19,231 nucleotides of DNA, from the NCBI GenBank assembly GCA_001275005.1, contig JWZX01001464.1, positions 1-19,231 of the forward strand, read 5' to 3'. The notes under the pieces were generated by a model. It was given only the letters and a program-made list of their open reading frames with translations, had not been told where the DNA came from and did no database searches. This document shows positions 1 through 8,942 of the stretch, piece after piece. The translations under genes were made by a program, and so were the position numbers. This stretch comes from Chrysochromulina tobinii (lineage: Eukaryota > Haptophyta > Prymnesiales > Chrysochromulinaceae). How positions within the stretch are numbered: the stretch's first letter is position 1; each line of letters opens with the position of its first letter.

Positions 1-135
1 GCCTCCCGCGCCGCCGACTCGCGCGCCGCCGCCTCCCGCGCGGCCGCCTCCCGCGCCGCCGACTCGCGCGCCGCCGACTCGCGCGCCGCCGACTCCCGCG
101 CTGCCGCCTCCCGCGCCGCCGACTCGCGCGCTGCT
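1..135 (-). repeat. 15-bp-period coding repeat (Ala-Ala-Arg-Glu-Ser/Ala)
   Basis: Units of mostly 15 bp built on variants of gccgcctcccgcgcc and gccgactcgcgcgcc repeat from the window edge to about 135, with a few longer 18-bp units. In the minus-strand frame of the left-edge gene they encode AARES or AAREA units, which should form a charged, Ala-rich helix. Base changes fall largely at synonymous or Ser/Ala-switching positions, so the frame is kept. The array continues outside the window. Confidence 0.8.
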
Positions 136-1068
136 TCTGCATGCGATATCGGAAGAGGCGGCGGCGGTGTAGATGGCGGTGTAGATGAGAGGAGCGCCTC
201 CAGCGGCGGCGCTTCCGGCAGTCGAGAACACCCCGGCAGGTGCACTGGCGCTGACACCGGCTGGCTCCCCAGCGAAAGATCAACATGCACCCCCGCCGCA
301 TTCAGACGCGCGGCGATCTCTGCAATGCGCTGCTGAAGCCCCTCGGCTGATGAGCGCAGGATCTCCGACGAGATGCAAGATGCGATTAGGGGTGCCTTCT
401 CCGCCTCACGTCGCGCATTCGCCGCCGCAGGCAGTGCCGCGGGCAGCAGCGGGGGCGGCAGCGAGGGTGTCGGCGGTGGGTACTGCGGCAGCGAGGGCGG
501 CAGCGAGGGCGGCGGCACGTTGAGCGGTGTCCAGAGCTGCTGCGACGGCGGGTACGAAGGCAAGTAGGGCGAGTGCTGCGGCTGCGGCCTCGGCGGGTGC
601 GAATGCGAGGGCGGGTAAGGCGCCGGTGCTTCCTCCGGCAGGTAACGACGGCGCAGCACCGCAAGCGTACGTTGCTGGAGGTCATCGAGAGAGGCGTCTA
701 CCGGTATGGCATCCTCAATGCCATCGCCGGGGCCGGCGCGGCGGCCTCTGCTGAGGCCGAGGCTGGTGCCACGATCCGCACCACCGTCCGCAGCGGGAGC
801 ATCGTGAATGTGAATAGGAGCATCGCCCAGCCTCAGGTAGACCCGCGGTGGCACCGCGCCGCGGGCTGTCCCCTCCGATGCGCCGCGGGCTGTCCCCTCC
901 GATGCGCCGCGGGCTGTCCCCTCAGATGCGCCGGGGGCGGTGCCGTCGGCGGTCCAGCCCACGCATGCGCCAGTGGCGGACAAGTCAACCCGCACAGCGG
1001 GCACGATCTCGCCCGCGGACGACGCCGCCGCAGCAGCAGCCTCGCTCCCGGCGGCCGTACTAGTCCGC

Positions 1069-1100
<32 letters not shown>

Positions 1101-2642
1101 TTTGAGAGCGTCGGCGCGGGCAGCCGAGCCTGGCGGCGTCGGCTCCGCCATGAAGAAGCGATGGACAAGGCCAGCGAGGAGGGAGGCATCCGGCGGTTGG
1201 GCAGGTGGCGCGGCCGGCGGCGCCGGCGGCGCACAGGTCAGACTCGAGGCAGGCGGGGCGGGTGGCGGGCGAGTTGGTGAGCCATGCGGACCTGCTTGGG
1301 ATGCTTTGAAGGGTGAGTCTGGCAGGGAGACGACTCGCGACGGCAACGCAGAGGCCTCCGCGGAGGCGCTCAGCGAAGCGGCAGCGGAGGCGGGGCACGA
1401 GGCTGCAGCGGAGGCCGTAGCGGAGCTCGCTGCTGACTCAGCGATCGAGGCTGCGCGCGATATGAGGTACGACGCCGCGGCCGCTGCAGCGTCGTCGCGC
1501 GCGGCTGGCACTGCTGCTGGTACACCCGCGCCGCCCTTGTCTGCCGCCCTCGCTGCCGCCGCCTTGGGAGCCGCCTTGGGGGACTCGAAGGGCGAGGTGT
1601 CGAAAAGGCTCCCAGCGCTCGCCTTACGCCGCTTGAGCCATTGACGAAACTGGGCTTCGCCGTCGCTCTCGCTCTCCTCGTCGGCGAGTTCCCACGCGCG
1701 CGGCACGGGCGAGCCGCTGTCCGCACGCGCCGTATTGGTCGAGCCGCCGTCCGCCCCGTCGCCGTCTCCTCCCCCCCCTCTTCCTCCTCCTCCTCCTCCT
1801 CCGCCGCCGCCGCCGCAGCCGCCGCCGCCGCTGCTGCGTGCGCCGCTGCCACCGCTGCGTGCGCCGCTGCCACCGCTGCGTGTGCTGCGTGCATTGCTGC
1901 TGACGCTGCTGGCGCTGCGTGCGCCACTGCGAGCAAGCACGGCGCCAGCGCCCACGGCCACTGCTGGCGCTGTGGCCGAGTGAGCATCAAACCGATGGTG
2001 GTAGCCCTCGAAATCGTCGTCGGCAGCGTCGTCGCAGCCGTAGGCGTGGACCCCTTGGTCATCAACGTCGAATTCATCGTCGGCGTCCGTGCGGCGATCC
2101 GATCGACCCATCGAAGACGGCGGGGCGGTGGCTGCACGCGGCCCGGGCCCGAGGATAGCGGCAGGCTCTCTGGCGCGGCCGCCACTGCTGCCACTTACAC
2201 CTCCGCCAAACACGTACCGTTCGCTGGAGCTTCGAGCCCGCTGCAGCTCCGGCTCGAAGCTCACATGGAAGCCTGGGCGGGGATTGGCCATCGGCACGGC
2301 CGCTGCTGCCGATGATGGCCGGCTGGTGATGGCGTGGACAGGCGCAGCAGAGCCACAGATACGCATATCGTGCGTGGCTCTTGGGCCCGCCCCTTCATGC
2401 GGTGCGGGTGCCGAACAGGGTCGGGTGGGTGGTTGTCGCCGCGGCCGTCCATAGTTCGAGCCAGAAGCGCTGTGCAATGGGAGCGGCAAGGAGCCTATTC
2501 GGAGGGCGGCATCTGGTGGTGCGTGCGCAGCTGGGCGCGCTGGTTGCTGGATCACCGAGCGGGGTGCCGAAGAGCCAAAGCCAACACGCGCTGTTGTGCT
2601 GCAATGAGATTGCGGAGAGGAGAGCCGGCTCGACGGTGCCAT
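1..2642 (-). CDS. Large low-complexity protein of unknown function, C-terminus beyond left edge
   Basis: The frame is open without a stop from an ATG at 2642-2640 to the window edge, about 880 codons; the upstream in-frame stop is at 2744-2742. I do not recognise a family. Visible order: a disordered Pro/Ser/Arg-rich start; Asp-rich patches near residues 170-220; a Gly run near 271-300; an acidic stretch followed by QFRQWLKRRKAS near 325; long Ala-rich helices; three TARGASEG units near 572-596; a segment IPVDASLDDLQQRTLAVLRR near 640; a Pro/Tyr-rich stretch with YPPS near 665-740; a helical segment EGLQQRIAEIAARLNAAG near 760; and an Ala-Ala-Arg-Glu repeat region from about 836 onward. A long stop-free frame alone is weak evidence at this GC content, but the varied, charged and aromatic-containing segments, the in-frame repeats and the well-placed TATA-like box argue for a real gene. 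Introns cannot be excluded. It reads in the same direction as the enzyme gene upstream, 162 bp away. Confidence 0.72.
856..927 (-). repeat. 24-bp tandem repeat encoding TARGASEG
   Basis: Three 24-bp units lie at 856-879, 880-903 and 904-927. The first two are identical; the third differs by one base near its end. A fourth, degenerate unit follows. On the minus strand in the left-edge gene they encode TARGASEG octapeptides. The near identity points to recent duplication by slippage or unequal exchange. Confidence 0.85.
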
Positions 2643-2737
2643 CGGCGCCACAGAAGCCGACGCTTGTCTGCGAGTGGCGCGAGGGCCGGCCGTTCCTGCA
2701 GGAAAGGAGGACCGGTCCGGAGCATGGATGGCGGGGC

Positions 2738-2746
2738 TTTTTTATA
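2738..2746 (-). promoter_or_regulatory. TATA-like box for the left-edge gene
   Basis: On the minus strand the sequence reads TATAAAAAA. It is an AT-rich island in otherwise GC-rich DNA, 93-95 nt before the ATG at 2642. A start site about 25-30 nt downstream would leave a 5' UTR of roughly 65-70 nt. It also lies within about 60 bp of the stop codon of the upstream gene, so that gene's 3' UTR and this promoter would overlap. It is a motif match only. Confidence 0.45.
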
Positions 2747-2804
2747 TTCACAGTTCGTGCAAGTGTGAACGTGGGAATTTAAGACAAGGTGATGTGTGCA
2801 CCGC

Positions 2805-5518
2805 TCATTTGGCTAGGTTTGGGAAGGCTCGAGCAAGGGCGGCTGAGGGCGTCGCCCACAGCGCCTTGGCCGCCTTGCTGGGCAGCGAGGGCACGTGCTG
2901 CGCGCACTTGTAGGCGTGGAGCGACTTGGCCACCTGCGCCGCGTACCAGCACTCGCGGTACGCGGGCGTGCGGCTCAGGAGCTGTGCGAGCATCGGCTTC
3001 GTGTGCGCGCAGTTCCAGGCGGTGTACGTCTTGAAGAAGAGAGGGTCAGTGCGCGCGCGCTGCAGCCACTTGTGGCGCACCACGGACTCGCCCTCGACGA
3101 CGTGGTACGTGAGCTGGCGCGAGAGCAGCGTGAGTCGGCAGCCCGCGTGCCCGAGCAGGGCCTGGTTGAGTGCGGTCGCCACTAACGACACCCCAAGCGT
3201 CACATTCGCGAGCGCGAGCTCGGGGACCCACGCGCGCGGGAAGGCCCAGAAGTCGTGCCCCGGGTGCGCCAGCCCGCGCCCACGACGGCGCGCCGCCTCG
3301 GCCAAGTCGAAGGCGGCGGATGCATGCTCAAACTCCTCCCGAACTGCCGAGATGGGCACTTCTGGCTGCGTACGGAGCACGGCCGCCAGTTCAAGGTACG
3401 CGCTCGGCTGCAGCGCGATGTCGATGTTGGAGTAGATGAGGAAGCGGCCGCGGCCGGCGGCGTGCGCGGCGCGCAGGATGGCCGGGAGGAGCGGCAGCTC
3501 GATCTTATGACTCACCTGATGAGGAGTGCAATCAGAGGTCATCAGCGGTCATCAGGGAGGAGCGGCAGCTCGATCTTATGACTCACCTCGGGCAGCGCCG
3601 TTCGAAGTGACGCCGACGCACTCAACTCAACCTCTCGAATGCTACGCGCACTCCGCACCGCCGCCTGGAGCGCCTTGAGCGCTGCCCCGCTGGCAAGCTG
3701 CGCTGCGCCGGAGGGGGCTCCGTCGGAGTGCGCGCGTAGGAGCTGCTCGGTGGCCGGCAGGCTGGCGCGCACGACACCCTTGTCGCGAGGCAGTACCGCC
3801 GCGAGCAACTCGACGGTGACGCCTTGCGCCTCGGCGGTGGCGGCCGCGGCCGCGAGCGAGGCAAACGTGAGGCGCATAGCAAGCTTATGCTCGGCCGAAT
3901 CGGCAAAGAAGGGGTTGAGAACATGCGTGAAGAGCACGTCGGCGGCGCCATCGGAAGCACTCGCGGAGGGCGCGGCGATGGCGGCGGCGGTCGCGGCGGC
4001 GGCAGCGGCGGCGGCGGTCACCGCTGCCGTCGTGGCGAGCGTGGGCGCTGTGGCCTGCCAGCGCGCCGTCGCGAGCACCGCGCCCGATGGCGTGGAGGCC
4101 GTAGGGCCCACGAGCCGCTCCCAATCGTCACCGTCGCCACTCGCCTGGCCATCGACGGTTACAGCGGTGCCAGACCAGCCCGCGGCGGCGGCGTCGGCGG
4201 CGGCGGCCGCGAGCGCATCGCGCAGCACTTGCTGGGTTTCGTCCGCGCTCGGCAAATGCCCATCAGCCGCCGCCAGCAGCTCGCTCAGATGCGCCAGTGC
4301 CTTCGCATCCGCCGCCTCTGCCTCGCGCAGCGCGGCCAGCAATCTCCTGCTCGAGATGCCTGTGAAAGCGCCGAGAGCGTTTATCGCCTCGGACGCGGCA
4401 GAGGCTACAGTGGCGTCGACCGCGCCGCCCGGCGCGGCGCCCGCGGAAATGCCCTTTAGCAACGCGTCTACATCGACGATCCGCACCATCGCGGGTGGCA
4501 GTTGCTGGAGCTGCGCCGCCGCCCGACGCCCGCCGTCGCGCACAAGCGTCGCCAGGTGTGCCAACCGCTCCGGTCGGCCGGTAGGTCTCCAAAAGGGCGC
4601 GGGCCGCTCCGCCGCCGCGTGCGCGAACGTGCTGAATGGCGTGCGACGCAGGGCAAGTACTCGAAGCGCGAGCGGCGGCGCGGCTGCCGCGCACAGAGCT
4701 TGAAGGTCGCCTAAGCGAGGGTAGCGCGGCCGCTGCGAGCCCGGCTCAGCGGCAGGATCGCCTCCAAAGGGGAAAGCGAAGGGCTCGCCCGTCCACTCGA
4801 GCGCGCGCCCGCTGAGCAGCGCCTCGCCTCGTGTGGGCGCCAGCTGCGTGCCCATCCCGCTGATCCACGAGCAATCGCCGCCCTCCTCAGCGGTACTGCG
4901 CAGACAGCCCCGTCCACCAAACGCAAGGCGCCTGCCGGACGCGGAGGCCTGCCGTGCCCAGTCGCGAAGCGTCTCGGCTGCCGAAGCGAGCACGGCCGGG
5001 TCGGCGGATGTGTCGGCCTCTGTCGCGCGGCCGCCGTTGGCCCACCACAAGTGCACAAAGCTCTGCTCCTGCACGAGCGTCATGGGCAGCACATCAGGCA
5101 GCCGCATGAGCGCCAGGCCAAGCGTCTCATGGCCGCTGCCCGGAGGGCCCACGAGCATGATGAGCGGAAGCGATGTGTTGCGAACCATGCTCTTCGCGGC
5201 TGGCAAGCGTGTTATGCGAGCAGTCGGCGATTGCGCCGGCGGAGACACAGGAAGAGGCTCGGAGACGATGCTGGGAGGAGACGGGACCGCCGCAGCGGTG
5301 GATGCAACGCTCGCGACCATGATGGAGGGGCGGCGGCCATCGAACAGGTGGCTGCTCGATGAGATGGTGAGCGCGATCACGCACACCTGCAGCGCGACGA
5401 CGCCCAGCTGGAGACCGATGCGAGAGCAGAGCATTTTTCGCCGACGCGGCGCTTTAAAGGTGCCTTTTTTGGAAAGCGGGTGGTGGGCGGTAGTCACGTC
5501 CACGAGATGAAGAACCAT
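2805..5518 (-). CDS. Type II membrane sulfotransferase-like / glycosyltransferase-like fusion, two exons
   Basis: Exon 1 runs 5518-3587 and exon 2 runs 3515-2805, giving 880 residues; the 71-nt intron keeps frame exactly. A basic segment KAPRRRK (about 23-29) precedes one hydrophobic segment (about 36-52), the layout of a Golgi type II anchor. IMLVGPPGSGHETLGLAL (about 121-138) resembles the 5'-phosphosulfate loop of sulfotransferases, and LRVLALRRTPFSTFAH (285-300) resembles the 3'-phosphate motif. After a long Ala linker comes a second domain with VLFTHVLNPFF (528-538), LIYSNIDIALQP (670-681) and HPGHDFWAFPR (728-738), typical of algal glycosyltransferase-like proteins. A role in sulfated or complex glycan synthesis is inferred. 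The frame opens further upstream at 5656, but that ATG overlaps the divergent gene at 5641, so I take 5518; an ATG at 5434 is also possible. Substrate unknown. Confidence 0.7.
3484..3588. repeat. Pair of identical 34-bp direct repeats, 71 bp apart
   Basis: Copies lie at 3484-3517 and 3555-3588 with no mismatch, separated by 37 bp of unrelated sequence. On the minus strand each begins with AGGTGAGT, so each carries its own potential splice donor. The copies bracket the unique half of the intron. Flanking bases differ (cc versus ca on one side, ga versus cg on the other), so the repeat ends are exact. Confidence 0.95.
3516..3586 (-). other. 71-nt GT-AG intron flanked by 34-bp direct repeats
   Basis: The donor reads GAG|GTGAGT at 3587/3586 and the acceptor reads CTCATCAG|G at 3516/3515. 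CTGAT branch-like motifs lie between them. Reading through gives a stop (TGATGACCGCTGA region) 14 codons in, while removing 71 nt joins the two frames as LPE-VSHKIELP. The start of the intron (3586 downward) is the same sequence as the start of exon 2 (3515 downward). Without transcript data a recent frame-breaking duplication or an assembly artefact remains possible. Confidence 0.7.
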
Positions 5519-5640
5519 CGGCCTCCAGCGCACGTGTATGTGTGTGTGTGTGGTTTTGTGTTTGGGAACCGACGCGCCGGCATCATAGGGAATTGGCTCC
5601 GCATTAGGAAGGTCGTACCGGTACCAACACAAGTAAGCTG
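5519..5640. promoter_or_regulatory. Shared divergent upstream region
   Basis: Only 122 bp separate the minus-strand enzyme start (5518) from the plus-strand BTB gene (5641). The space holds a short TG run (about 5539-5552) and a 10-bp palindrome gtaccggtac (about 5617-5626). No TATA box is evident. It presumably carries both promoters. Confidence 0.45.
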
Positions 5641-7365
5641 ATGGTGGACGGCACATCGAGCACTTCCGCGTCGGGTGACTGGGTAGTACTCAATGTGGGC
5701 GGTGAGCGTTTCCATACGACGCGGAGCACGCTCACAAGGCTGCCCGGGACGTTATTGTCCGCCATGTTCGAGCCCGACTCCGCATTCGCGCTGACATGCG
5801 ATGAGACGGGTGCGGTGCTCATTGACCGCGATGGTCGCTACTTTCGAGTGCTGCTCAACTACATGCGCCACGGCTCGTGCGTCATCGATCCTGATCTCTC
5901 ACCGCTCGGCGTCTACGAGGAGGCTCGATTCTTTGGCCTGCATGAACTCGCTGCAGAGCTCGACCCGATGCCACCGCCCTGCCTGACAGGCCTTCGCCGT
6001 GTGGCGATGTGGGACGGCCAGCCGAGCCATCCGGGCACGCTGCGCGAGCGCGGCGTGAAAACGCTCCTCGCACTGGCCGATGATTCCCTTTTGAGCGGCA
6101 CCGCCGACGGTCGCGTGACGGTATGGCACCCGCACCCTGGCGGCATCGCGGCGGGCCCGATGGTGGCTGTAGCCGAATACAGAGGTCACCTGGGCGCGGT
6201 GTGCGCCATCGCCTTGGCTGAGCCCGTGTCCCGGCTGTTCACCGCCTCGTACGACCAAACAGTCAAAGTGTGGCCGCTCCCGCCGCCCTTCAATCGCAGC
6301 TTCAGCCAACTCAGTTGCACGCCGCCATCTCAACCCGTGGGTTCGCGCATGGGTTCGCCGCCAGGATCGACGACGAGCTCGCCGACGAGCACGCATGCCA
6401 GTACGCCGACGAGCATCGCTGCGCGCAGCCGCAGCAACAGCTTGAGCACGATGGCATCACACGCAAGTCTTGCCACATTTTCGGGCCATGAGGCCCTCGT
6501 CAGCGGCCTCGTGTGCCACCTGGGCTGGTGCGTTACGGCCTCACACGACCAAGCGTTACGCTTCTGGCCATGGGGCGCAGCCGACGCGCAGCCGGCGGCG
6601 CGGGCGCTGCATCACGCACACCAGTCGGCGATCCTCGCGCTGAGCCACGTGTGTGGTCTGCTGGTCTCTTCGGCCGCTGACGGTTCAGTCGGCTGCTGGG
6701 ATATGGAGACCGGGGTGCGCGTCGCCACCCTCTCTACGTGCGCGCCCAAAGTGCTCTCACTTCTGCCACTGGTCGCGCCACTCGCGGGCGCAGCTTCCTC
6801 CGCCGCAGGCCCCGGCGGCAGCGCGGACGCGGCCTGTGCGTCCCTTCCCTATCACCTGTGCTCGGGCGATGGTGCGGGCATCCTCAAGTTGTGGAAGCTG
6901 GAGCGCTCGTCGAGCACGGTACATCTAGCCGCAAGCACTCTGATGTGCGAGTCGTGCGAATCGTCGTGGGCTGTGGTTAGGTCTGCATGCACCGATGCAC
7001 CATGTACGGGAGTCGCGGGCGTGCTCGCCGAGGTCGTAGGCGCGATGCCTGCCGCTGCGGCCGACCAATCTGCGGGCGACGATGATCGCGAGGTCTCGCT
7101 GCTCGAATTTTTAGCAGAGCGAGCCGCTTCGGAGTGCTCTGTCAAGGCGGTGCAAGCGCTCGCGCTTGCGCCGCAGCAGCGCCTCATCGCGGCCGCCGGC
7201 GACAAAGTGAGTATCTGGCACCTGCCGAGTGCACGGTCGGAGGAGGCCGCCCACTGCCGACTAGGAGGCTTCCAGTATGCCGTCACTGCGCTCGCGGCGT
7301 CGGAGCAGGGCGTCTTCGCGGGCACATCGGACGGACAAATCCATGCGATTGCGTGGCAGAAATGA
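5641..7365 (+). CDS. KCTD-type BTB/T1 domain protein with WD40 repeats (SHKBP1/KCTD3-like)
   Basis: Residues 13-107 form a T1/BTB domain of the potassium-channel tetramerisation class: VVLNVGGERFHTTRSTL, then FEPDSAF, then LIDRDGRYFRVLLNYMRHG and ARFFGLHELA. Residues about 135-574 hold degenerate WD40 blades, for example LLSGTADGRVTVWHP (150-164), LFTASYDQTVKVWPL (199-213), VTASHDQALRFWPW (298-311), LVSSAADGSVGCWD (341-354), LCSGDGAGILKLWKL (406-420) and LIAAAGDKVSIWHL (515-528). A Ser/Thr-rich insert (about 225-275) splits the propeller. In animals this pairing (SHKBP1, KCTD3) acts as a scaffold or cullin-3 adaptor-like protein, cytoplasmic and oligomeric through T1; the same role here is inference. 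The start is the first ATG, with no intron needed, 574 residues. Confidence 0.88.
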   Translation: MVDGTSSTSASGDWVVLNVGGERFHTTRSTLTRLPGTLLSAMFEPDSAFALTCDETGAVLIDRDGRYFRVLLNYMRHGSCVIDPDLSPLGVYEEARFFGLHELAAELDPMPPPCLTGLRRVAMWDGQPSHPGTLRERGVKTLLALADDSLLSGTADGRVTVWHPHPGGIAAGPMVAVAEYRGHLGAVCAIALAEPVSRLFTASYDQTVKVWPLPPPFNRSFSQLSCTPPSQPVGSRMGSPPGSTTSSPTSTHASTPTSIAARSRSNSLSTMASHASLATFSGHEALVSGLVCHLGWCVTASHDQALRFWPWGAADAQPAARALHHAHQSAILALSHVCGLLVSSAADGSVGCWDMETGVRVATLSTCAPKVLSLLPLVAPLAGAASSAAGPGGSADAACASLPYHLCSGDGAGILKLWKLERSSSTVHLAASTLMCESCESSWAVVRSACTDAPCTGVAGVLAEVVGAMPAAAADQSAGDDDREVSLLEFLAERAASECSVKAVQALALAPQQRLIAAAGDKVSIWHLPSARSEEAAHCRLGGFQYAVTALAASEQGVFAGTSDGQIHAIAWQK

Positions 7366-7493
7366 AATATCGGCGCTTCTTTCCAAGCCTTACATCCGCT
7401 CCGCACCTTACTGTTGGCTCCCATTTACCATTGTTGGCAAAATACCTTATTTGGCTTGAATGTGAACTATTACGTAGGATGTTATAGGCTCCC

Positions 7494-8942
7494 ATGGCGG
7501 CTAGTTGCCGCGGCGACGCACCGATCTCGTGGGTACCTGCTACGCACTGCCGCACCTCGCCGTCACCATGTGGCGAGGGTGACTTGCGGATAGTTCTGAA
7601 CGGGTCAGCAGTACCTCTCTGTGGTCCGGCGAACACCTCGCTGCGACATTTCAACAGGACCATGAAGCACAACTGCCTACAGAAGCTTGCTCAAAGTCGC
7701 AAGCAGACGAATGCGTCTTCTAGTCCGAATTCGTCCTTCAGCCCATATCGCCTCTTGTTCACGGGCGTGAGCAACATGTTTCATACTTGGCATGCTGCAG
7801 CGCAGGACACGATGGAGGAGAAGTGGCCGTTGATGCCAACGAAGAAGCGTCATGCGCACTGCAAATTTCCCGATTTGCGGTCGGAAGCATTCGAGCCTGC
7901 CATAGTCGATTACATGGGCTGGGCTGTGGTGAGCGTGCCTCTACTTGAGCCAGACGCCGAGAAATTACGGCTTCGGACAAGTGCATCCTGCTGGGCCCCA
8001 GAGGGTGGGGCCTTTGGCGAGGGTGGGGGGCTGGAGTGGTTGGTGCAGCGTTCGATTCCATATGACGCGATTGCCGTGTACGTGGGACCATGGGACGCCT
8101 CGTTCACGAATCGAAACGCAAGTGGCTTTGAGGCTGGACTCGAGCGTTCTGTAAGCGCTGTGATCCGTGTGTGGCCGGAGACGCGCCTCATTCTCTTCAC
8201 GATGACACCTTGCGGTGGCGACATCTACACCGCCGATGGCGAGATCGATTTGACGGCGCGTGAATATACGCCATCTTCCGCGTGCAAGTTTGTGAGCGAA
8301 GCCAACCACATAATTCGTCGCGTCGTACGCCGCCACGAAAGCACGGCCAACATCCAGCTACTTGATGCGCATCAGATGGCCACCTCACGACCAGGCTCGC
8401 ACATTGCTGGACCCAACCCTGGCATCTGGGTCAATGAGCGACACGGCTGGCACTTTGAGTACGAAATAGACTCAAACGTCCACAGGTGCAACCACGGCTA
8501 TTGGCAGGCTTGCCTCACTAAGTCATGCACTCGCATGCACCGCAACTGCGAATGGAAAAATGCCACGCCCCATCTTGCGGGTGGCGAGATGTATCGCGCT
8601 ATGGCCAACCGTGTCTTCGACATGATCTGCCCCCACCTTACCCCACCTATGGATATAGACCGAAATTGGCATTTGGACGAGCGAGTCAATCCCCGGCCAC
8701 GCCCCTCGACCCCAACGCCGCGCAGCGGTGTTCAACCGCCGACGATCGGGGACCGGACCGCCCGGGGCGCGCGCCCCCGCGCACCGCGAAGCCCGCGCGT
8801 GGCAACCGGGGAAGGTGCCTATAAGGTTCTCTCTTGCAATCGAGTCCGTATAGTGCAAGCTTTTCTTTGCATCATTAAGTATTTCTTTGCAGCATTTTCC
8901 CAGAAAAATCACGGGACGCTTAGAAATACGCAACACGCTTGA
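7494..8942 (+). CDS. Cys-rich, probably secretory protein, weakly SGNH/PC-esterase-like
   Basis: 482 residues; the ATG is the first after an in-frame stop (tag at 7485-7487). Many Cys residues and N-X-S/T sites (near 36, 47, 54, 73, 79, 208, 356) suggest passage through the secretory pathway, yet the N-terminus has no hydrophobic signal segment, so an upstream exon may be missing. RLLFTGVSNMFHTWHAA (86-102) sits where the GDS block of PC-esterases would be, DAIAVYVGPWDASF (191-204) resembles the strand and loop carrying the oxyanion residue, and a Cys/His-rich C-terminal block includes EIDSNVHRCNHGYW (324-337). The usual GDS serine motif is not clear, so enzyme activity is doubtful. After residue 400 the protein is Pro/Arg-rich, then ends with a hydrophobic stretch (about 452-468) encoded by AT-richer DNA; that tail could be read-through into non-coding sequence. 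Confidence 0.6.
   Translation: MAASCRGDAPISWVPATHCRTSPSPCGEGDLRIVLNGSAVPLCGPANTSLRHFNRTMKHNCLQKLAQSRKQTNASSSPNSSFSPYRLLFTGVSNMFHTWHAAAQDTMEEKWPLMPTKKRHAHCKFPDLRSEAFEPAIVDYMGWAVVSVPLLEPDAEKLRLRTSASCWAPEGGAFGEGGGLEWLVQRSIPYDAIAVYVGPWDASFTNRNASGFEAGLERSVSAVIRVWPETRLILFTMTPCGGDIYTADGEIDLTAREYTPSSACKFVSEANHIIRRVVRRHESTANIQLLDAHQMATSRPGSHIAGPNPGIWVNERHGWHFEYEIDSNVHRCNHGYWQACLTKSCTRMHRNCEWKNATPHLAGGEMYRAMANRVFDMICPHLTPPMDIDRNWHLDERVNPRPRPSTPTPRSGVQPPTIGDRTARGARPRAPRSPRVATGEGAYKVLSCNRVRIVQAFLCIIKYFFAAFSQKNHGTLRNTQHA

Noticed and set aside
1-135. CRISPR-like or satellite array
   Set aside because: The units have no spacers, are contiguous and preserve a reading frame, so they are coding repeats.
940-1644. 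Plus-strand Ala-rich frame of 234 residues, and other plus-strand frames across 185-2315
   Set aside because: They are antisense to the continuous minus-strand frame, consist mainly of Ala/Arg/Gly from GC-rich triplets, and break repeatedly, while the minus frame stays open for 880 codons.
3639-4703. Plus-strand frame of 354 residues opposite the fusion enzyme
   Set aside because: It is Ala/Ser-rich shadow sequence of the enzyme's exon 1, which carries the anchor and sulfotransferase-like motifs.
5519-5656. Extended N-terminus of the fusion enzyme from an ATG at 5656
   Set aside because: It would overlap the start of the divergent BTB gene and adds sequence with no features, including one derived from the TG-rich stretch.
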